The notes: generated by a model not told the origin, from the letters alone. 64,000 bases of DNA from an uncultured Lachnospiraceae bacterium (GCA_910585005.1 CAJUCN010000003.1:186001-250000); one strand, 5' to 3'; shown: positions 25,427 through 34,481, counted from the stretch's first letter. Translations and numbers: made by a program.

Positions 25427-26647
25427 TTGAATATACTGTGTACTTCACATAAAATTATAAGTAAACAGAATCCACAACAAGGAATCCGGCATATTCAAAG
25501 TGCTGGATTTGAAGATATTTTTTGGGACTTATCAGCATATGTTCCAAGTTGGAAATTGGAATCCGTATTGTCTGAGAATATGGAAGACATTAGCGGCTTT
25601 TTAGAGGATGTGTTGATTCAAGAGGATAAAGGAGGATTAAAGTCTTCAATCGTACAGATGCCTTATTTGGCTGCAGATACAAAGCAAAAGAACATACAAG
25701 AACTATTGTTCAAACTTGCGTTGTTTGCTATAGAGTTTGGCGGGAGAGCAGGGTGCGTGGGTGTTATTATAAAACCGCTTTTTGCAGGGGTATTGAAGGA
25801 GATGATATGGGAAGTAAACCGTGCTTATTACTTGTCCTTGGCTGAAATGGCAAAAAAACAGGAGAGTATAATATTACTGGAAAATCAATGTAAGAGTATA
25901 CATGGTCATTTGGTGAGGGGGATTTGTGCAGAGGCGGAAGAAGCGGTAAAATGGGTCGATGCGTTAAATGAGGAAGTAGGGGAAGAGCGCTTTGGGTTTT
26001 GTCTGGATGTAGGGGTCTGTAATATATGCGGGCAGAATATGTATGATTTTGTATGTAGTTTGGGTCATAGAATCAAAACTGTTAAAATGCGTGATTGTGA
26101 TGGAATGCAGGATTCTTCATTACTGCCGTTTACCTGTGCGAATAAAGGGTTGCAGCAGACTGATTGGCGTAGTTTAATATGGGGATTAAGGGAAATAGAA
26201 TTTAAGGGTTCGTTAATACTGGATTTTGCAGATACAATAGCAGGGTTTTCTCCACTTTTCCGTCCGCAAATTTTGCAGATAGCAAAATCCTTAGGTGATT
26301 ATTTTGGCTGGCAGATAGAGATGGAACAGTTTTTGCAAAAATATGATCAACGTGTATTATTTGGTGCAGGGAATATGTGTCGAAATTATATGAAATATTA
26401 TGGGGAGAAATTTCCACCATTATTTACCTGCGATAATAATTCTAAGTTATGGGAAACAAGTTTTTGCGGGTTAAAGGTGAATAGTCCAGAATATCTTAAG
26501 GGTCTTCCAGAGAATTGTGCAATTGTAATCTGTAATATTTATTATAAGGAGATTACATGTCAGATAAAAAATATGAAACTTACCAATCCAATTGTATATT
26601 TTAGCGATGAGTATCTACCAGTACAGGCTGATATGGAATGTGATTAA
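25427..26647 (+). CDS. xylose-isomerase-like TIM barrel lacking metal ligands, with C-terminal Rossmann-like module
   Basis: 406 residues from a TTG start with GGAGAT ahead of it. Residues 1-about 290 match the sugar phosphate isomerase/epimerase family and its paralogue at 26690. Metal ligands seen in that paralogue are altered: the D-T-G-H motif is DVGVC here, H-I-H-D is KMRD, and the final Glu strand reads LDFAD. Only the LLEN glutamate remains. It may be a non-catalytic or repurposed barrel. Residues about 307-400 are the recurrent module (VLFGAGNMCRNYM, then FTCDNN). Confidence 0.75.
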   Translation: MNILCTSHKIISKQNPQQGIRHIQSAGFEDIFWDLSAYVPSWKLESVLSENMEDISGFLEDVLIQEDKGGLKSSIVQMPYLAADTKQKNIQELLFKLALFAIEFGGRAGCVGVIIKPLFAGVLKEMIWEVNRAYYLSLAEMAKKQESIILLENQCKSIHGHLVRGICAEAEEAVKWVDALNEEVGEERFGFCLDVGVCNICGQNMYDFVCSLGHRIKTVKMRDCDGMQDSSLLPFTCANKGLQQTDWRSLIWGLREIEFKGSLILDFADTIAGFSPLFRPQILQIAKSLGDYFGWQIEMEQFLQKYDQRVLFGAGNMCRNYMKYYGEKFPPLFTCDNNSKLWETSFCGLKVNSPEYLKGLPENCAIVICNIYYKEITCQIKNMKLTNPIVYFSDEYLPVQADMECD

Positions 26648-26689
26648 ACGTTTTAAAAGCAGTGAGAGTATTAGAAAAAGGAGAAGAGA

Positions 26690-27646
26690 ATGCTTAAGAT
26701 AGGAGTACAGTCGGATAACGTGATAGAAGATGGAAACCCACAGGAGGGATTTGCGGTTGTACGGCGTACAGGATTTTCCTGTGTAGATTTTTCCTTAAAT
26801 AGATATTTGAGAAACAGTAACATTTACAAGTCAGAAATAAATCATTTTTTCTCACAGTCAATACAGGAATTAGAGATGCATTTTTCTTCCCATAAATTAG
26901 CTGCAGAGAGAGAGCAGATCTTCATTAACCAAATGCATATGCCGTACCCAATATATATGCCGAACGGAAGCAATGAACTAAATGGTTATCTTCGTGAAGT
27001 AGTGGCGCCTAAAAGCTTGGCGGTGTGTGCTTTTTTTGGGTGCCCGTATATTGTGCTTCATGGATATAAAACTGTCCAGTATGTTGGCTCAGAGGAGAAA
27101 GAATGGGATCAGACAGAGAGATTGATTAATTTTTTGGCTCCGATGGCAAAAGAGATGGGCATTACTCTTTGTATTGAGAATTTATATAGTAATGTGGGAG
27201 GGCATATAGTCGGCGGTTCATGCTGCAATGCGGCTAAATTAACGGAGAGGATTGACAGGATTAACGAAAAATATCATGCAGAAGTTTTAGGATTTTGCTT
27301 TGATACGGGACATGCTAATTTGGTAGGAATAGATTTTGAGAACTTTATGACCAAGCTTGGTCATAGATTAAAAGTGCTTCACATCCATGATAATGATGGA
27401 AAAGGGGATTTACATCAAATACCTTTTACTTTTACGCTGAATCGCGAGAATGAACCTTCTACAGATTGGGAAGCATTTATTAAAGGTATTTGTAATATTC
27501 GGTTTGATAAAGTGTTGAGTTTTGAAACAGCACCAGTGCTAAATGCGTTTCCGGAAGAAATGAAAGAGACAGTACTAAGCTTTATTGCTCAAATTGGACA
27601 GTATTTTATAAAGAAAATAGAAAAATGTAAACATATGATTTTATAA
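26690..27646 (+). CDS. sugar phosphate isomerase/epimerase (xylose-isomerase-like TIM barrel)
   Basis: 318 residues. The fold is that of AP-endonuclease-2-like isomerases. Metal ligands are intact: CIENL (Glu), FCFDTGHANL (Asp, His), VLHIHDNDG (His) and SFETAP (Glu). It probably isomerises or epimerises a keto or aldo sugar or polyol phosphate used by the pathway; substrate not readable. ATG follows AAAGGAGAAGAGA. This is the last gene of the glycan island: composition changes and a decayed gene begins about 40 bases later. No clear terminator is seen after it. Confidence 0.84.
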   Translation: MLKIGVQSDNVIEDGNPQEGFAVVRRTGFSCVDFSLNRYLRNSNIYKSEINHFFSQSIQELEMHFSSHKLAAEREQIFINQMHMPYPIYMPNGSNELNGYLREVVAPKSLAVCAFFGCPYIVLHGYKTVQYVGSEEKEWDQTERLINFLAPMAKEMGITLCIENLYSNVGGHIVGGSCCNAAKLTERIDRINEKYHAEVLGFCFDTGHANLVGIDFENFMTKLGHRLKVLHIHDNDGKGDLHQIPFTFTLNRENEPSTDWEAFIKGICNIRFDKVLSFETAPVLNAFPEEMKETVLSFIAQIGQYFIKKIEKCKHMIL

Positions 27647-27683
27647 TTTAAATTACTGATGAAAAAGACGCGGGGTGATATTT

Positions 27684-29585
27684 TTGAAAAAACGAAACGA
27701 GGGTCTGGTCTTTACAGACGACAAATGTACAGGATGCAACAGATGTATTTCCGTCTGCCCAACGATTGGGGCGAATATTGCGGTAAAGGAGGATGGATAG
27801 AGCTGTGTAATGGTGGACGGTGACGCCTGCAAGCATGAGGCGAGAGGTTTCCGGGATGATACGGATGATTTTCTGGAAGCGCTGAAGGGAGGCGAACAGG
27901 TCAGCGTTCTGGTTGCGCCGGCTTTTCTTGGCAACTATCCAAACCGGTATTAGCAGGTGCTTGGATATCTGAAAAGTCTTGGTGTAAATCATATCATCAG
28001 CATCAGCTTTGGAGCCGATATCACCACATGGGGATATTTAAATTATATGACCCAAAACTCTTTTGAGGGAGGCATCTCGCAGCCTTGCCTGGCTATCGTG
28101 GATTATATTGAAATGTATGTGCCGGAGCTGATCCCCAAACTGGTGCCGATCCATAGTCCCTTAATGTGCGGGGCAATTTATGTAAAAAAATATATGAATG
28201 TTTCGGATAAGCTGGCTTTCATCAGCCCCTGCATTGCCAAAAAGTCTGAGATATCCAGGCCGCAGAACGAAGGGTATGTGACTTTCAACGTAACGTTTGA
28301 CCATTTGATGAAACGACTCTCTGGCGTGGATCTTAGCGGCTATGACGCTTCCGATGAGATAGAATATGGTTTGGGGAGTATATACCCGCAGCCCGGCGGT
28401 CTCAGGGAGAATGTAGAGCATTTCTTGGGAAAAGATGTGATGGTTCGTCAGATAGAAGGCGAAAAGCATGCTTATCATTTCCTGCAGGTTTATGCGGAAC
28501 GGGTAAAGAGCGGCAAGAAGCTTCCTTTTATGGTAGATGCATGATGCATTGAACTGTGGGGGAGGCTGCATTTACGGAACCGCTGCTGAACCGCAAATGT
28601 AGATAATGACGATATTTTATTTGAGATACATAAGCAAAGATGCGTGGATCATAGTGGGAACAAAAAGGATCCATGGAACAGGAAGATAGATTATGCCGCA
28701 AGATTGAAACAGTTTAATGAACAGTTTAAGGAATTGAAGCTGGAAGATTTTTTGTGTACCTACACCAACAGATATCACCGGATGGAGCCGGTGGGAGGCG
28801 CGGCGCTTGAGGCAGTCTTTATGTCTATGGGCAAAAAAACTGCACAGGAGCGCAATATCAACTGCAGCGCCTGCGGATATGACAGTTGCAAGACCATGGC
28901 GGCAGCGATTGCGGCCGGAGTGAACCGGGTAGAAAATTGTATTCATTATGTAAAGAGCGAACTGGAAACGGAAAAGGAAGAAATTGCCCGGCTGACGGAA
29001 AAGCTCCGTCAAAGACAGGAATTAAAAGAGAAACAGTATCAGGAGATTGCCGTTGAATTTGTCAATGTCCGGCATGCAATTAGCGAGCTGGTAGCAGGAA
29101 ATCAGTCTTCTGCCGAGCATACCATTGCCCTGGCGCAGGCGGCTGCTGATATAGCCCAGTTCAGCAGTATGCTTAAGGATTCCATTGAAAAGGTGACGAA
29201 GTCCGTACATGGGTATGATGAAGTGAACGAGGCAATCATTAAAATCTCTAACCAGACCAATATGCTGGCGTTAAACGCTGGGATTGAAGCTGCAAGAAGC
29301 GGTGAAGCCGGATGGGGATTTGCAGTCATAGCAAACAGAGTAAGGGATCTTTCGGAACAGACAAAGACGGCAATCGCGGACGGAAGGGCGCAGAGCGCCA
29401 CGATCATCCCGGCAATGGAAGAGCTGAATGCGGAATCCGGTTAATTTGTGGAAAATATCTCAACAGTCAATGATAAGCTTTCAGAGTTGGCGGCGGGCAG
29501 TCAGGAAATTGTTGCCAAGACCCTTGAAGTGGAAGAGTTGTTCGAGAAGATCGTAGGACAGATGCAAGAGGTGGCGAAAGAATAA
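27684..29585 (+). pseudogene. decayed [FeFe]-hydrogenase-like / methyl-accepting sensor gene
   Basis: A TTG start follows GGGGTG. The first part encodes one ferredoxin-type motif (CTGCNRCISVCP). It is followed by a hydrogenase large-subunit-like domain (ISFGADITTWGY, SQPC, FISPCIAKK, LNCGGGC), a second Cys-rich segment (CSACGYDSC), and a chemotaxis signalling domain (NQTNMLALNAGIEAARSGE). In-frame stops occur at 27798, 27951 and 29442. A 7-bp tandem duplication (GATGCAT twice, 28536-28549) shifts the frame, and a one-base loss in the A run near 28595 restores it. The second ferredoxin cluster, expected near 27815-27830, is absent. Intact relatives are thought to sense redox or H2. This copy cannot make a full-length protein. 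Confidence 0.88.
28536..28549 (+). repeat. 7-bp tandem duplication causing a frameshift
   Basis: GATGCAT is present twice in direct succession. Removing one copy restores Val-Asp-Ala-Leu-Asn-Cys in one frame, as expected for the hydrogenase-like domain. Confidence 0.85.
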
Positions 29586-29604
29586 CGTTTGGGATCAGTA
29601 AAAT

Positions 29605-29629
29605 AAGAGCTGCCGATCAGGCAGCTCTT
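29605..29629. terminator. bidirectional hairpin between decayed sensor and upp
   Basis: AAGAGCTGCC and GGCAGCTCTT form a perfect 10-bp stem around a 5-base loop. It directly follows the pseudogene and the upp stop codon on the opposite strand. A short T/A run lies on each side, so it can serve upp. Confidence 0.7.
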
Positions 29630-29631
29630 AA

Positions 29632-30279
29632 CTATTTCGTTCCAAAGATCCGGTCGCCGGCATCGCCCAGGCCCGGACAAATATAGGCATGTTCATTTAG
29701 GCATCTGTCCAGATGGCCTACATAAACCTGAATATCGGGATGGGTTTGGGTTAATTTCTTTAAACCCTCCGGTGCAGCGATGATACACATAAATTTAATA
29801 TTCCTGCCGCCGTGCTCCTTGATGAAATCCACTGCCTCAGAGCCAGAACCGCCGGTAGCTAACATGGGGTCAAGAACGACAATGGTCCGTTGGTCAATAG
29901 GCTCAGGAAGCTTACAGTAGTACTCATGGGGTTCATGGGTCTCCGGATCCCGGTAAAGGCCGATATGGCCAACTTTTGCAGAGGGAACTAAGGCAAGCAG
30001 GCCGTTTACCATGCCAAGGCCTGCACGGAGAATCGGAACAATTGCCATTTTTTTACCGGAAATGACAGGAGTCATGCAGGTTTCAATAGGGGTTTTGATC
30101 TCAACTTCTACGGTAGGCAGGTCGCGCAGCGCTTCATATCCCATCAGCATTGCAATTTCTTCGATTAGTTTGCGAAATTCGTTGGTGCCTGTGTTTTCAT
30201 CACGGAGACGTGAGATCTTGTGTTGGATCAAAGGATGATTTAACACAAATACGTTTTCCATGTTTTGTAAATGTTCCAT
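29632..30279 (-). CDS. upp: uracil phosphoribosyltransferase
   Basis: Converts uracil and PRPP to UMP in pyrimidine salvage. The chosen start (Met-Glu-His-Leu) has GAGGAGG 6 bases upstream on the minus strand and gives 215 residues, close to the family norm of about 209; a longer in-frame extension to 30366 has no ribosome binding site and would cover the promoter. Visible motifs: PILRAGLGM, the PRPP loop LDPMLATGGSG, and the C-terminal PGLGDAGDR uracil-binding segment. It is divergent from uraA, which imports the substrate, so the two form a salvage pair. Confidence 0.96.
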   Translation of the reverse strand: MEHLQNMENVFVLNHPLIQHKISRLRDENTGTNEFRKLIEEIAMLMGYEALRDLPTVEVEIKTPIETCMTPVISGKKMAIVPILRAGLGMVNGLLALVPSAKVGHIGLYRDPETHEPHEYYCKLPEPIDQRTIVVLDPMLATGGSGSEAVDFIKEHGGRNIKFMCIIAAPEGLKKLTQTHPDIQVYVGHLDRCLNEHAYICPGLGDAGDRIFGTK

Positions 30280-30337
30280 AAGAACCCTCCTCATATTTTC
30301 TTTTGCAGTCTGGCAATCTTTTGTTACGTTAATTAAA

Positions 30338-30366
30338 ATTTTAGTGCAAGATGGACTTGAAGTCAA
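30338..30366 (-). promoter_or_regulatory. sigma-A-type promoter of upp
   Basis: On the minus strand, TTGACT (30361-30366), a 17-base spacer and TAAAAT (30338-30343). It is close to consensus and lies about 60 bases upstream of the upp start. Confidence 0.75.
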
Positions 30367-30417
30367 CTAAAGAAGAAAAATTTCCGTTTTGCAGCTTGGC
30401 CAGAGCGTAAATTCTTC

Positions 30418-30446
30418 TTGTATTTACGGCTCGGAGACAGTATACT
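30418..30446 (+). promoter_or_regulatory. sigma-A-type promoter of uraA
   Basis: TTGTAT (30418-30423), 17-base spacer, TATACT (30441-30446). It is back to back with the upp promoter, about 50 bases apart. I see no PyrR-type attenuator in the short leader. Confidence 0.65.
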
Positions 30447-30501
30447 ATTGATTTGGTAAAATGAATAAAGCGGTTGAAGATCACAGGAGGAGGAGATTGC
30501 G

Positions 30502-31878
30502 ATGTTGAAACAGCAAGAAGTGATCCGGGACGCCAAAACCCTTGGGATTCCCAAGATGATGGTCCTTGGATTGCAGCACATGTTCGCCATGTTTGGCGCA
30601 ACGATTTTAGTTCCAATTTTAGTTAATGTTTATTTTGAAGGAGAAGGACTTTCGATTCAGGTTACCTTGATTTGTGCAGGGCTTGGAACACTATTTTTCC
30701 ATCTTTGTTCTAAGCTGAAGGTACCTGCATTCCTAGGTTCTTCTTTCGCTTTTCTGGGCGGGTTCCAAACGGTGGCACAGCTTGACTCCGGGATCTTTGC
30801 AGGAATGTCAATGGGGGAAAAACTTCCCTATGCCTGTGGCGGCATTGTTGTGGCAGGAGGGCTGTATCTGCTCCTTGCGCTGGTGATTAAGCTGATCGGA
30901 GTGAAGAAGGTTATGAAATTTCTTCCCCCTGTGGTGACTGGCCCTATTATTATCTGTATCGGGCTTTCCCTGGCGCCTTCGGCAGTTTCCAATGCGTCCA
31001 CGAACTGGCTGCTTGCAGTCATTGCGCTGGGAACGATCATTCTATTTAACATTTGGGGAAAAGGGATGTTTAAGATCATTCCGATCCTGATGGGGGTGGT
31101 GATCTCCTATGTGGCGGCAATTATTTTAAATGCTGTGGGCATAACCAATGCGGACGGCAGTGCGATCTTAAATTTTGCCGGGGTGCAGTCTGCAAACTGG
31201 GTGGGCCTTCCGCCTTTCCAGATCTGCAAGTTTGATATTACGGCAATCTTAGTTATGGCGCCGATTGCCTTGGCGACAATGATGGAGCATATTGGGGATA
31301 TGTCTGCGATCTCTGCAACGGTAGGCGAAAAATTTATTGAAGATCCGGGGCTTCACAGAACCCTTGCAGGGGATGGGATTGCTACAGCCCTGGCGGCACT
31401 TGTAGGCGGCCCTGCAAACACGACTTATGGTGAGAATACCGGGGTACTGGAACTGAGTAAAGTGTATGATCCCAAAGTGATCCGCTTGGCAGCAGTTTAT
31501 GCAGTGGCGCTTAGTTTTATTCCCAAGATGGCGGAAGTGATTGGTTCCATTCCTTCGGCGATCATTGGCGGGGTAAGCTTCATGCTTTATGGGATGATCT
31601 CCGCAATTGGCGTGAGGAATGTGGTTGAAAATAAAGTCGATTTTACGAAATCCAGGAACCTGATCATTGCAGCAGTGATTTTGGTCAGCGGGCTTGGGTT
31701 TTCGGGCGGGCTGACTTTCCATGTAGGAGGTACGGCCATAACTCTGACCGGTCTGGCAATCGCCGCGCTTGCAGGAATCATATTAAATGCAGTCCTGCCG
31801 GGAAATGATTATATCTTTGGAGATAATCCGGAGGGCGATCAGAACCGGGGACTGGATATGAAACCCAATTTTAAATAA
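30502..31878 (+). CDS. uraA: uracil permease (nucleobase:cation symporter-2 family)
   Basis: 458 residues, rich in hydrophobic helices (about 12-14 expected). Family motifs include LGLQHMFAMFGATILVP, the FLGSSFAF segment, the MMEHIGDMSA helix (substrate/proton Glu) and GGPANTTYGENTGVL. It imports uracil with protons across the cytoplasmic membrane and feeds Upp encoded on the other strand. The start has GGAGGAGGAG upstream. A terminator follows directly. Confidence 0.93.
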   Translation: MLKQQEVIRDAKTLGIPKMMVLGLQHMFAMFGATILVPILVNVYFEGEGLSIQVTLICAGLGTLFFHLCSKLKVPAFLGSSFAFLGGFQTVAQLDSGIFAGMSMGEKLPYACGGIVVAGGLYLLLALVIKLIGVKKVMKFLPPVVTGPIIICIGLSLAPSAVSNASTNWLLAVIALGTIILFNIWGKGMFKIIPILMGVVISYVAAIILNAVGITNADGSAILNFAGVQSANWVGLPPFQICKFDITAILVMAPIALATMMEHIGDMSAISATVGEKFIEDPGLHRTLAGDGIATALAALVGGPANTTYGENTGVLELSKVYDPKVIRLAAVYAVALSFIPKMAEVIGSIPSAIIGGVSFMLYGMISAIGVRNVVENKVDFTKSRNLIIAAVILVSGLGFSGGLTFHVGGTAITLTGLAIAALAGIILNAVLPGNDYIFGDNPEGDQNRGLDMKPNFK

Positions 31879-31880
31879 AG

Positions 31881-31916
31881 AAAAAGGGATTGCCATCCGG
31901 TGATCCCTTTTTTGTT
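31881..31916 (+). terminator. intrinsic terminator of uraA
   Basis: AAAAAGGGAT pairs with ATCCCTTTTT around a loop of about 12 bases, followed by more T residues. It separates uraA from the flagellar operon. Confidence 0.8.
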
Positions 31917-31924
31917 TTTTTCTC

Positions 31925-31951
31925 TAAAGTCTTGGGAAAAATATCCGATAC
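31925..31951 (+). promoter_or_regulatory. sigma-28 (FliA/SigD)-type promoter of the flgM operon
   Basis: TAAA (31925-31928), 15-base spacer, TCCGATAC (31944-31951), one mismatch from the Gram-positive sigma-D -10 core GCCGATA. It sits 44 bases ahead of flgM. Confidence 0.8.
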
Positions 31952-31994
31952 AAATAGTGTAAATCAAAATTGTCCACGGAAGGGGGATGCTTAT

Positions 31995-32270
31995 ATGCGT
32001 ATTAATGCTTATACACAGGTGCAGCAGGTGTACGGAACAAAAAAGGCTGCCAATGTGAAATCAAAAGGCAATGTGAATTTTTCTGACCAATTGCAGATTT
32101 CCAGCATTGGGAAGGATATCCAAAGCGCAAAGCAGGCTGTAGCAGGCGCCAGTGATGTCAGGGAAGATGTGACGGCTCCAATCAAAGCAAAGATTCAGGC
32201 AGGAACTTATGAGGTGAGTGCAGAGAATTTTGCAGACAGGCTGATGCAAAAATACGAAGAAATGAGGTAA
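31995..32270 (+). CDS. flgM: anti-sigma-28 factor FlgM
   Basis: 91 residues from ATG 31995, which has GGGGGAT upstream; a longer frame starting in the terminator is rejected. The C-terminal half shows the FlgM signature DVREDVTAPIKAKIQAGTYEVSAENFADRLM, the helix pair that clamps sigma-28. It holds sigma-28 inactive until the hook-basal body is complete, when it is exported. It is first in an operon driven by a sigma-28-type promoter, giving negative feedback. Confidence 0.92.
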   Translation: MRINAYTQVQQVYGTKKAANVKSKGNVNFSDQLQISSIGKDIQSAKQAVAGASDVREDVTAPIKAKIQAGTYEVSAENFADRLMQKYEEMR

Positions 32271-32274
32271 TCCC

Positions 32275-32793
32275 GTGGCAAGTTTAATGGAAAATCTGAT
32301 TGAAGTTCTTGATAGGGAAAGTTCAGAATATGAAAACTTGCTGGGATTATCTATGAAGAAGACACCGGTTATTGTAGCCGGGAATATGGAAGAATTAGCC
32401 AAAGTCACGGAGGAAGAACAGGACGCTGTCAGCAGGATTAATAAACTGGAACAAAAAAGACAGGAAGTATTTGCTGATATCGCCAATGTAATTAACAAGG
32501 ATGTTAACACGCTGATGCTTACGGACTTGATCGAAATGCTTAAGGCCAGGACGGAAGAACAGCAGAAGCTGGCTAGGGTTCACGACAGATTAAAGAGCGC
32601 TGTCCATGAGGTAAAGAGGGTCAACGAACAGAACCGGATACTGATTGAAAATGCGCTTGAGATGGTTGCGTTTGATTTGAATATGCTGCAAGCGATGAAA
32701 TCAACGCCGGAAACAGCTAATTATAACAAAGGGGCCTATAATACAGGCGTTCATATGGGCGCGGAAGTAAGCGGCTTTGATGCAAAGCAATAA
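32275..32793 (+). CDS. flgN: FlgN-type flagellar export chaperone
   Basis: 172 residues from GTG 32275 (GAGG about 7 bases ahead); an ATG at 32287 is a second option. The protein is almost wholly helical and charged, with a coiled-coil-like central region, as in FlgN chaperones. FlgN proteins bind FlgK and FlgL in the cytoplasm and deliver them to the export gate; both partners are encoded immediately downstream. The last about 25 residues are Gly/Asn-rich and look disordered. Only four bases separate it from flgM. Confidence 0.8.
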   Translation: MASLMENLIEVLDRESSEYENLLGLSMKKTPVIVAGNMEELAKVTEEEQDAVSRINKLEQKRQEVFADIANVINKDVNTLMLTDLIEMLKARTEEQQKLARVHDRLKSAVHEVKRVNEQNRILIENALEMVAFDLNMLQAMKSTPETANYNKGAYNTGVHMGAEVSGFDAKQ

Positions 32794-32860
32794 AATGACG
32801 ACAGGAAAGTTTCAGTGATTTTATTCCAGCAAATAATCCTTGAAAACATGAGGTGATAAG

Positions 32861-34465
32861 ATGTCTTTAATGGGAAGTTTATACATTGGTGCAAGTGGGC
32901 TTCAGACCAGCCAGAATGCCCTGAATACCACTGCACATAATATGTCTAATATCGACACTACCGGGTATGTCAGGCAACAGGTACAGCAGGGCACCCGTAT
33001 ATATAAAACACTTTCTACAAGCGGTGCTGCGATTGCATATACGCAGACCGGTCTTGGCGTAAATTATACGCTGGTAAAGCAGATCAGAGATCAATTCCTT
33101 GATAAAACTTACCGACGGGAATCAGGGCGGAGCGCTTTTTATGATACATGGACCTCATCAGTGGAGGAGATTGAAAATCTGTTCCAGGAACTTGAGGGTG
33201 AGGCGTTTGGCGAATCCATTGAAAACTTATGGGCGTCTATACAGGAACTTTCCAAACATCCTGAAAATTCTGTGAACCAGGGTGCGTTTGTACAGCGCTG
33301 CGGTGAGTTTTTGAGCCGTGCTAAATCAGTGTATACTGGTCTTTGTGAGTACCAGGATAATATGAATTTTAAGATTGGCAGGCAGGTAGACACCATCAAT
33401 GCCTATGCAGAACGCATTTGTGAACTGAATAAGGAGATCGTAAAGATTGAGTCAGGCAAGGTGGAACGTGCCAATGACCTTCGGGATGAGAGAAACCAGT
33501 TAATCGACGAGCTTTCCACTATGGCCCGTATCGACTGTAAAGAAGATGTATATGGGAATGTGATCGTTAAGATGGAAGGCAGGGAATTCATCAAAGAAGA
33601 TTCCTATAACAAGATGGAAGTGCTGACCGATCCGGCCACAGGGTTTTATACGCCTTATTGGTCACAGCTTGCCACAAGAGATGCCAATGGGGAGGTAGTC
33701 AGTATTGAAGGGGCAGAACCTTTTAGGCTTGACAGGGAGGTTTCTACGGCTGCCAATTCTGACATTGGTTCCCTTAAGGCTATGCTATTGGCAAGAGGGA
33801 ATAAAAGAGCGACCTATAAGGATATGGCAGATGCCGATCAGTATAATAAAGAAATTGCACCTTCGATTATTATGAATATCCAGGCTGAGTTTGACCAGTT
33901 GATTAACAAAGTGACAGAAGGGATCAATAAAGTTTTTGCAGATGCGGCAGCGAAAGCGGCTAATGAGCAGCCAGGTTCTAACTACATGAGGGATGAAAAT
34001 GGTGACCCTTACAAGATCTTTGATACCGTTACAGGATCTCCTGATTTCACCATTACCAACCTTACGATTAACAGTGTGATCAAGCAGGCGCCATCCCTTT
34101 TGGGGTTTGTAAAAGATGATGGAAAAGTTGACCAGGAGACGGCGGATGCACTGAAGGAGCTTTTTAGCAAAGACGATCAGCTTACGCTAAATCCGAATGT
34201 CAAGACAACCACAAACTTTATCAATTATTATAATAATATGATCATCCAGGTAGGAAATACAGGTGATGTACTGCGGGGGATCAGTGAGAACCAGCAGATG
34301 ACGGTGGATAATACTTATGCAGCAAGAGAACAGGTGCATGGAGTTTCCTCCGATGAAGAAATGAGTAATATGATCATGTTCCAGAATGCATACAATGCAT
34401 CCAGCCGGTACATCAACGTGATCAGCGAATTGTTAGAACATATCATCAGCACGTTAGGCAGATAG
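32861..34465 (+). CDS. flgK: flagellar hook-associated protein FlgK (first copy)
   Basis: 534 residues. The N terminus has the rod/hook family signature (ASGLQTSQNALNTTAHNMSNIDTTGYVRQ), and the C terminus carries the paired helix ending (MIMFQNAYNASSRYINVISEL). FlgK forms the first hook-filament junction layer. It is followed 16 bases later by a second FlgK of different sequence and length. The start ATG follows AGGTGATAAG. Confidence 0.93.
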   Translation: MSLMGSLYIGASGLQTSQNALNTTAHNMSNIDTTGYVRQQVQQGTRIYKTLSTSGAAIAYTQTGLGVNYTLVKQIRDQFLDKTYRRESGRSAFYDTWTSSVEEIENLFQELEGEAFGESIENLWASIQELSKHPENSVNQGAFVQRCGEFLSRAKSVYTGLCEYQDNMNFKIGRQVDTINAYAERICELNKEIVKIESGKVERANDLRDERNQLIDELSTMARIDCKEDVYGNVIVKMEGREFIKEDSYNKMEVLTDPATGFYTPYWSQLATRDANGEVVSIEGAEPFRLDREVSTAANSDIGSLKAMLLARGNKRATYKDMADADQYNKEIAPSIIMNIQAEFDQLINKVTEGINKVFADAAAKAANEQPGSNYMRDENGDPYKIFDTVTGSPDFTITNLTINSVIKQAPSLLGFVKDDGKVDQETADALKELFSKDDQLTLNPNVKTTTNFINYYNNMIIQVGNTGDVLRGISENQQMTVDNTYAAREQVHGVSSDEEMSNMIMFQNAYNASSRYINVISELLEHIISTLGR

Positions 34466-34481
34466 AAAGGGAGGAAGAAGG

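Noticed and set aside
27648..27992. Minus-strand frames over the start of the decayed sensor.
   Set aside because: Antisense to a sequence whose + strand encodes clear ferredoxin motifs; open only by chance.
30280..30366. N-terminal extension of upp to 30366.
   Set aside because: It would translate the promoter region, lacks a ribosome binding site, and exceeds the family length.
30447..30501. PyrR or purine/uracil riboswitch before uraA.
   Set aside because: The leader is only about 50 bases and shows no aptamer or terminator structure.
31890..31994. Extended FlgM start at 31890.
   Set aside because: It begins in the uraA terminator and crosses the sigma-28-type promoter.
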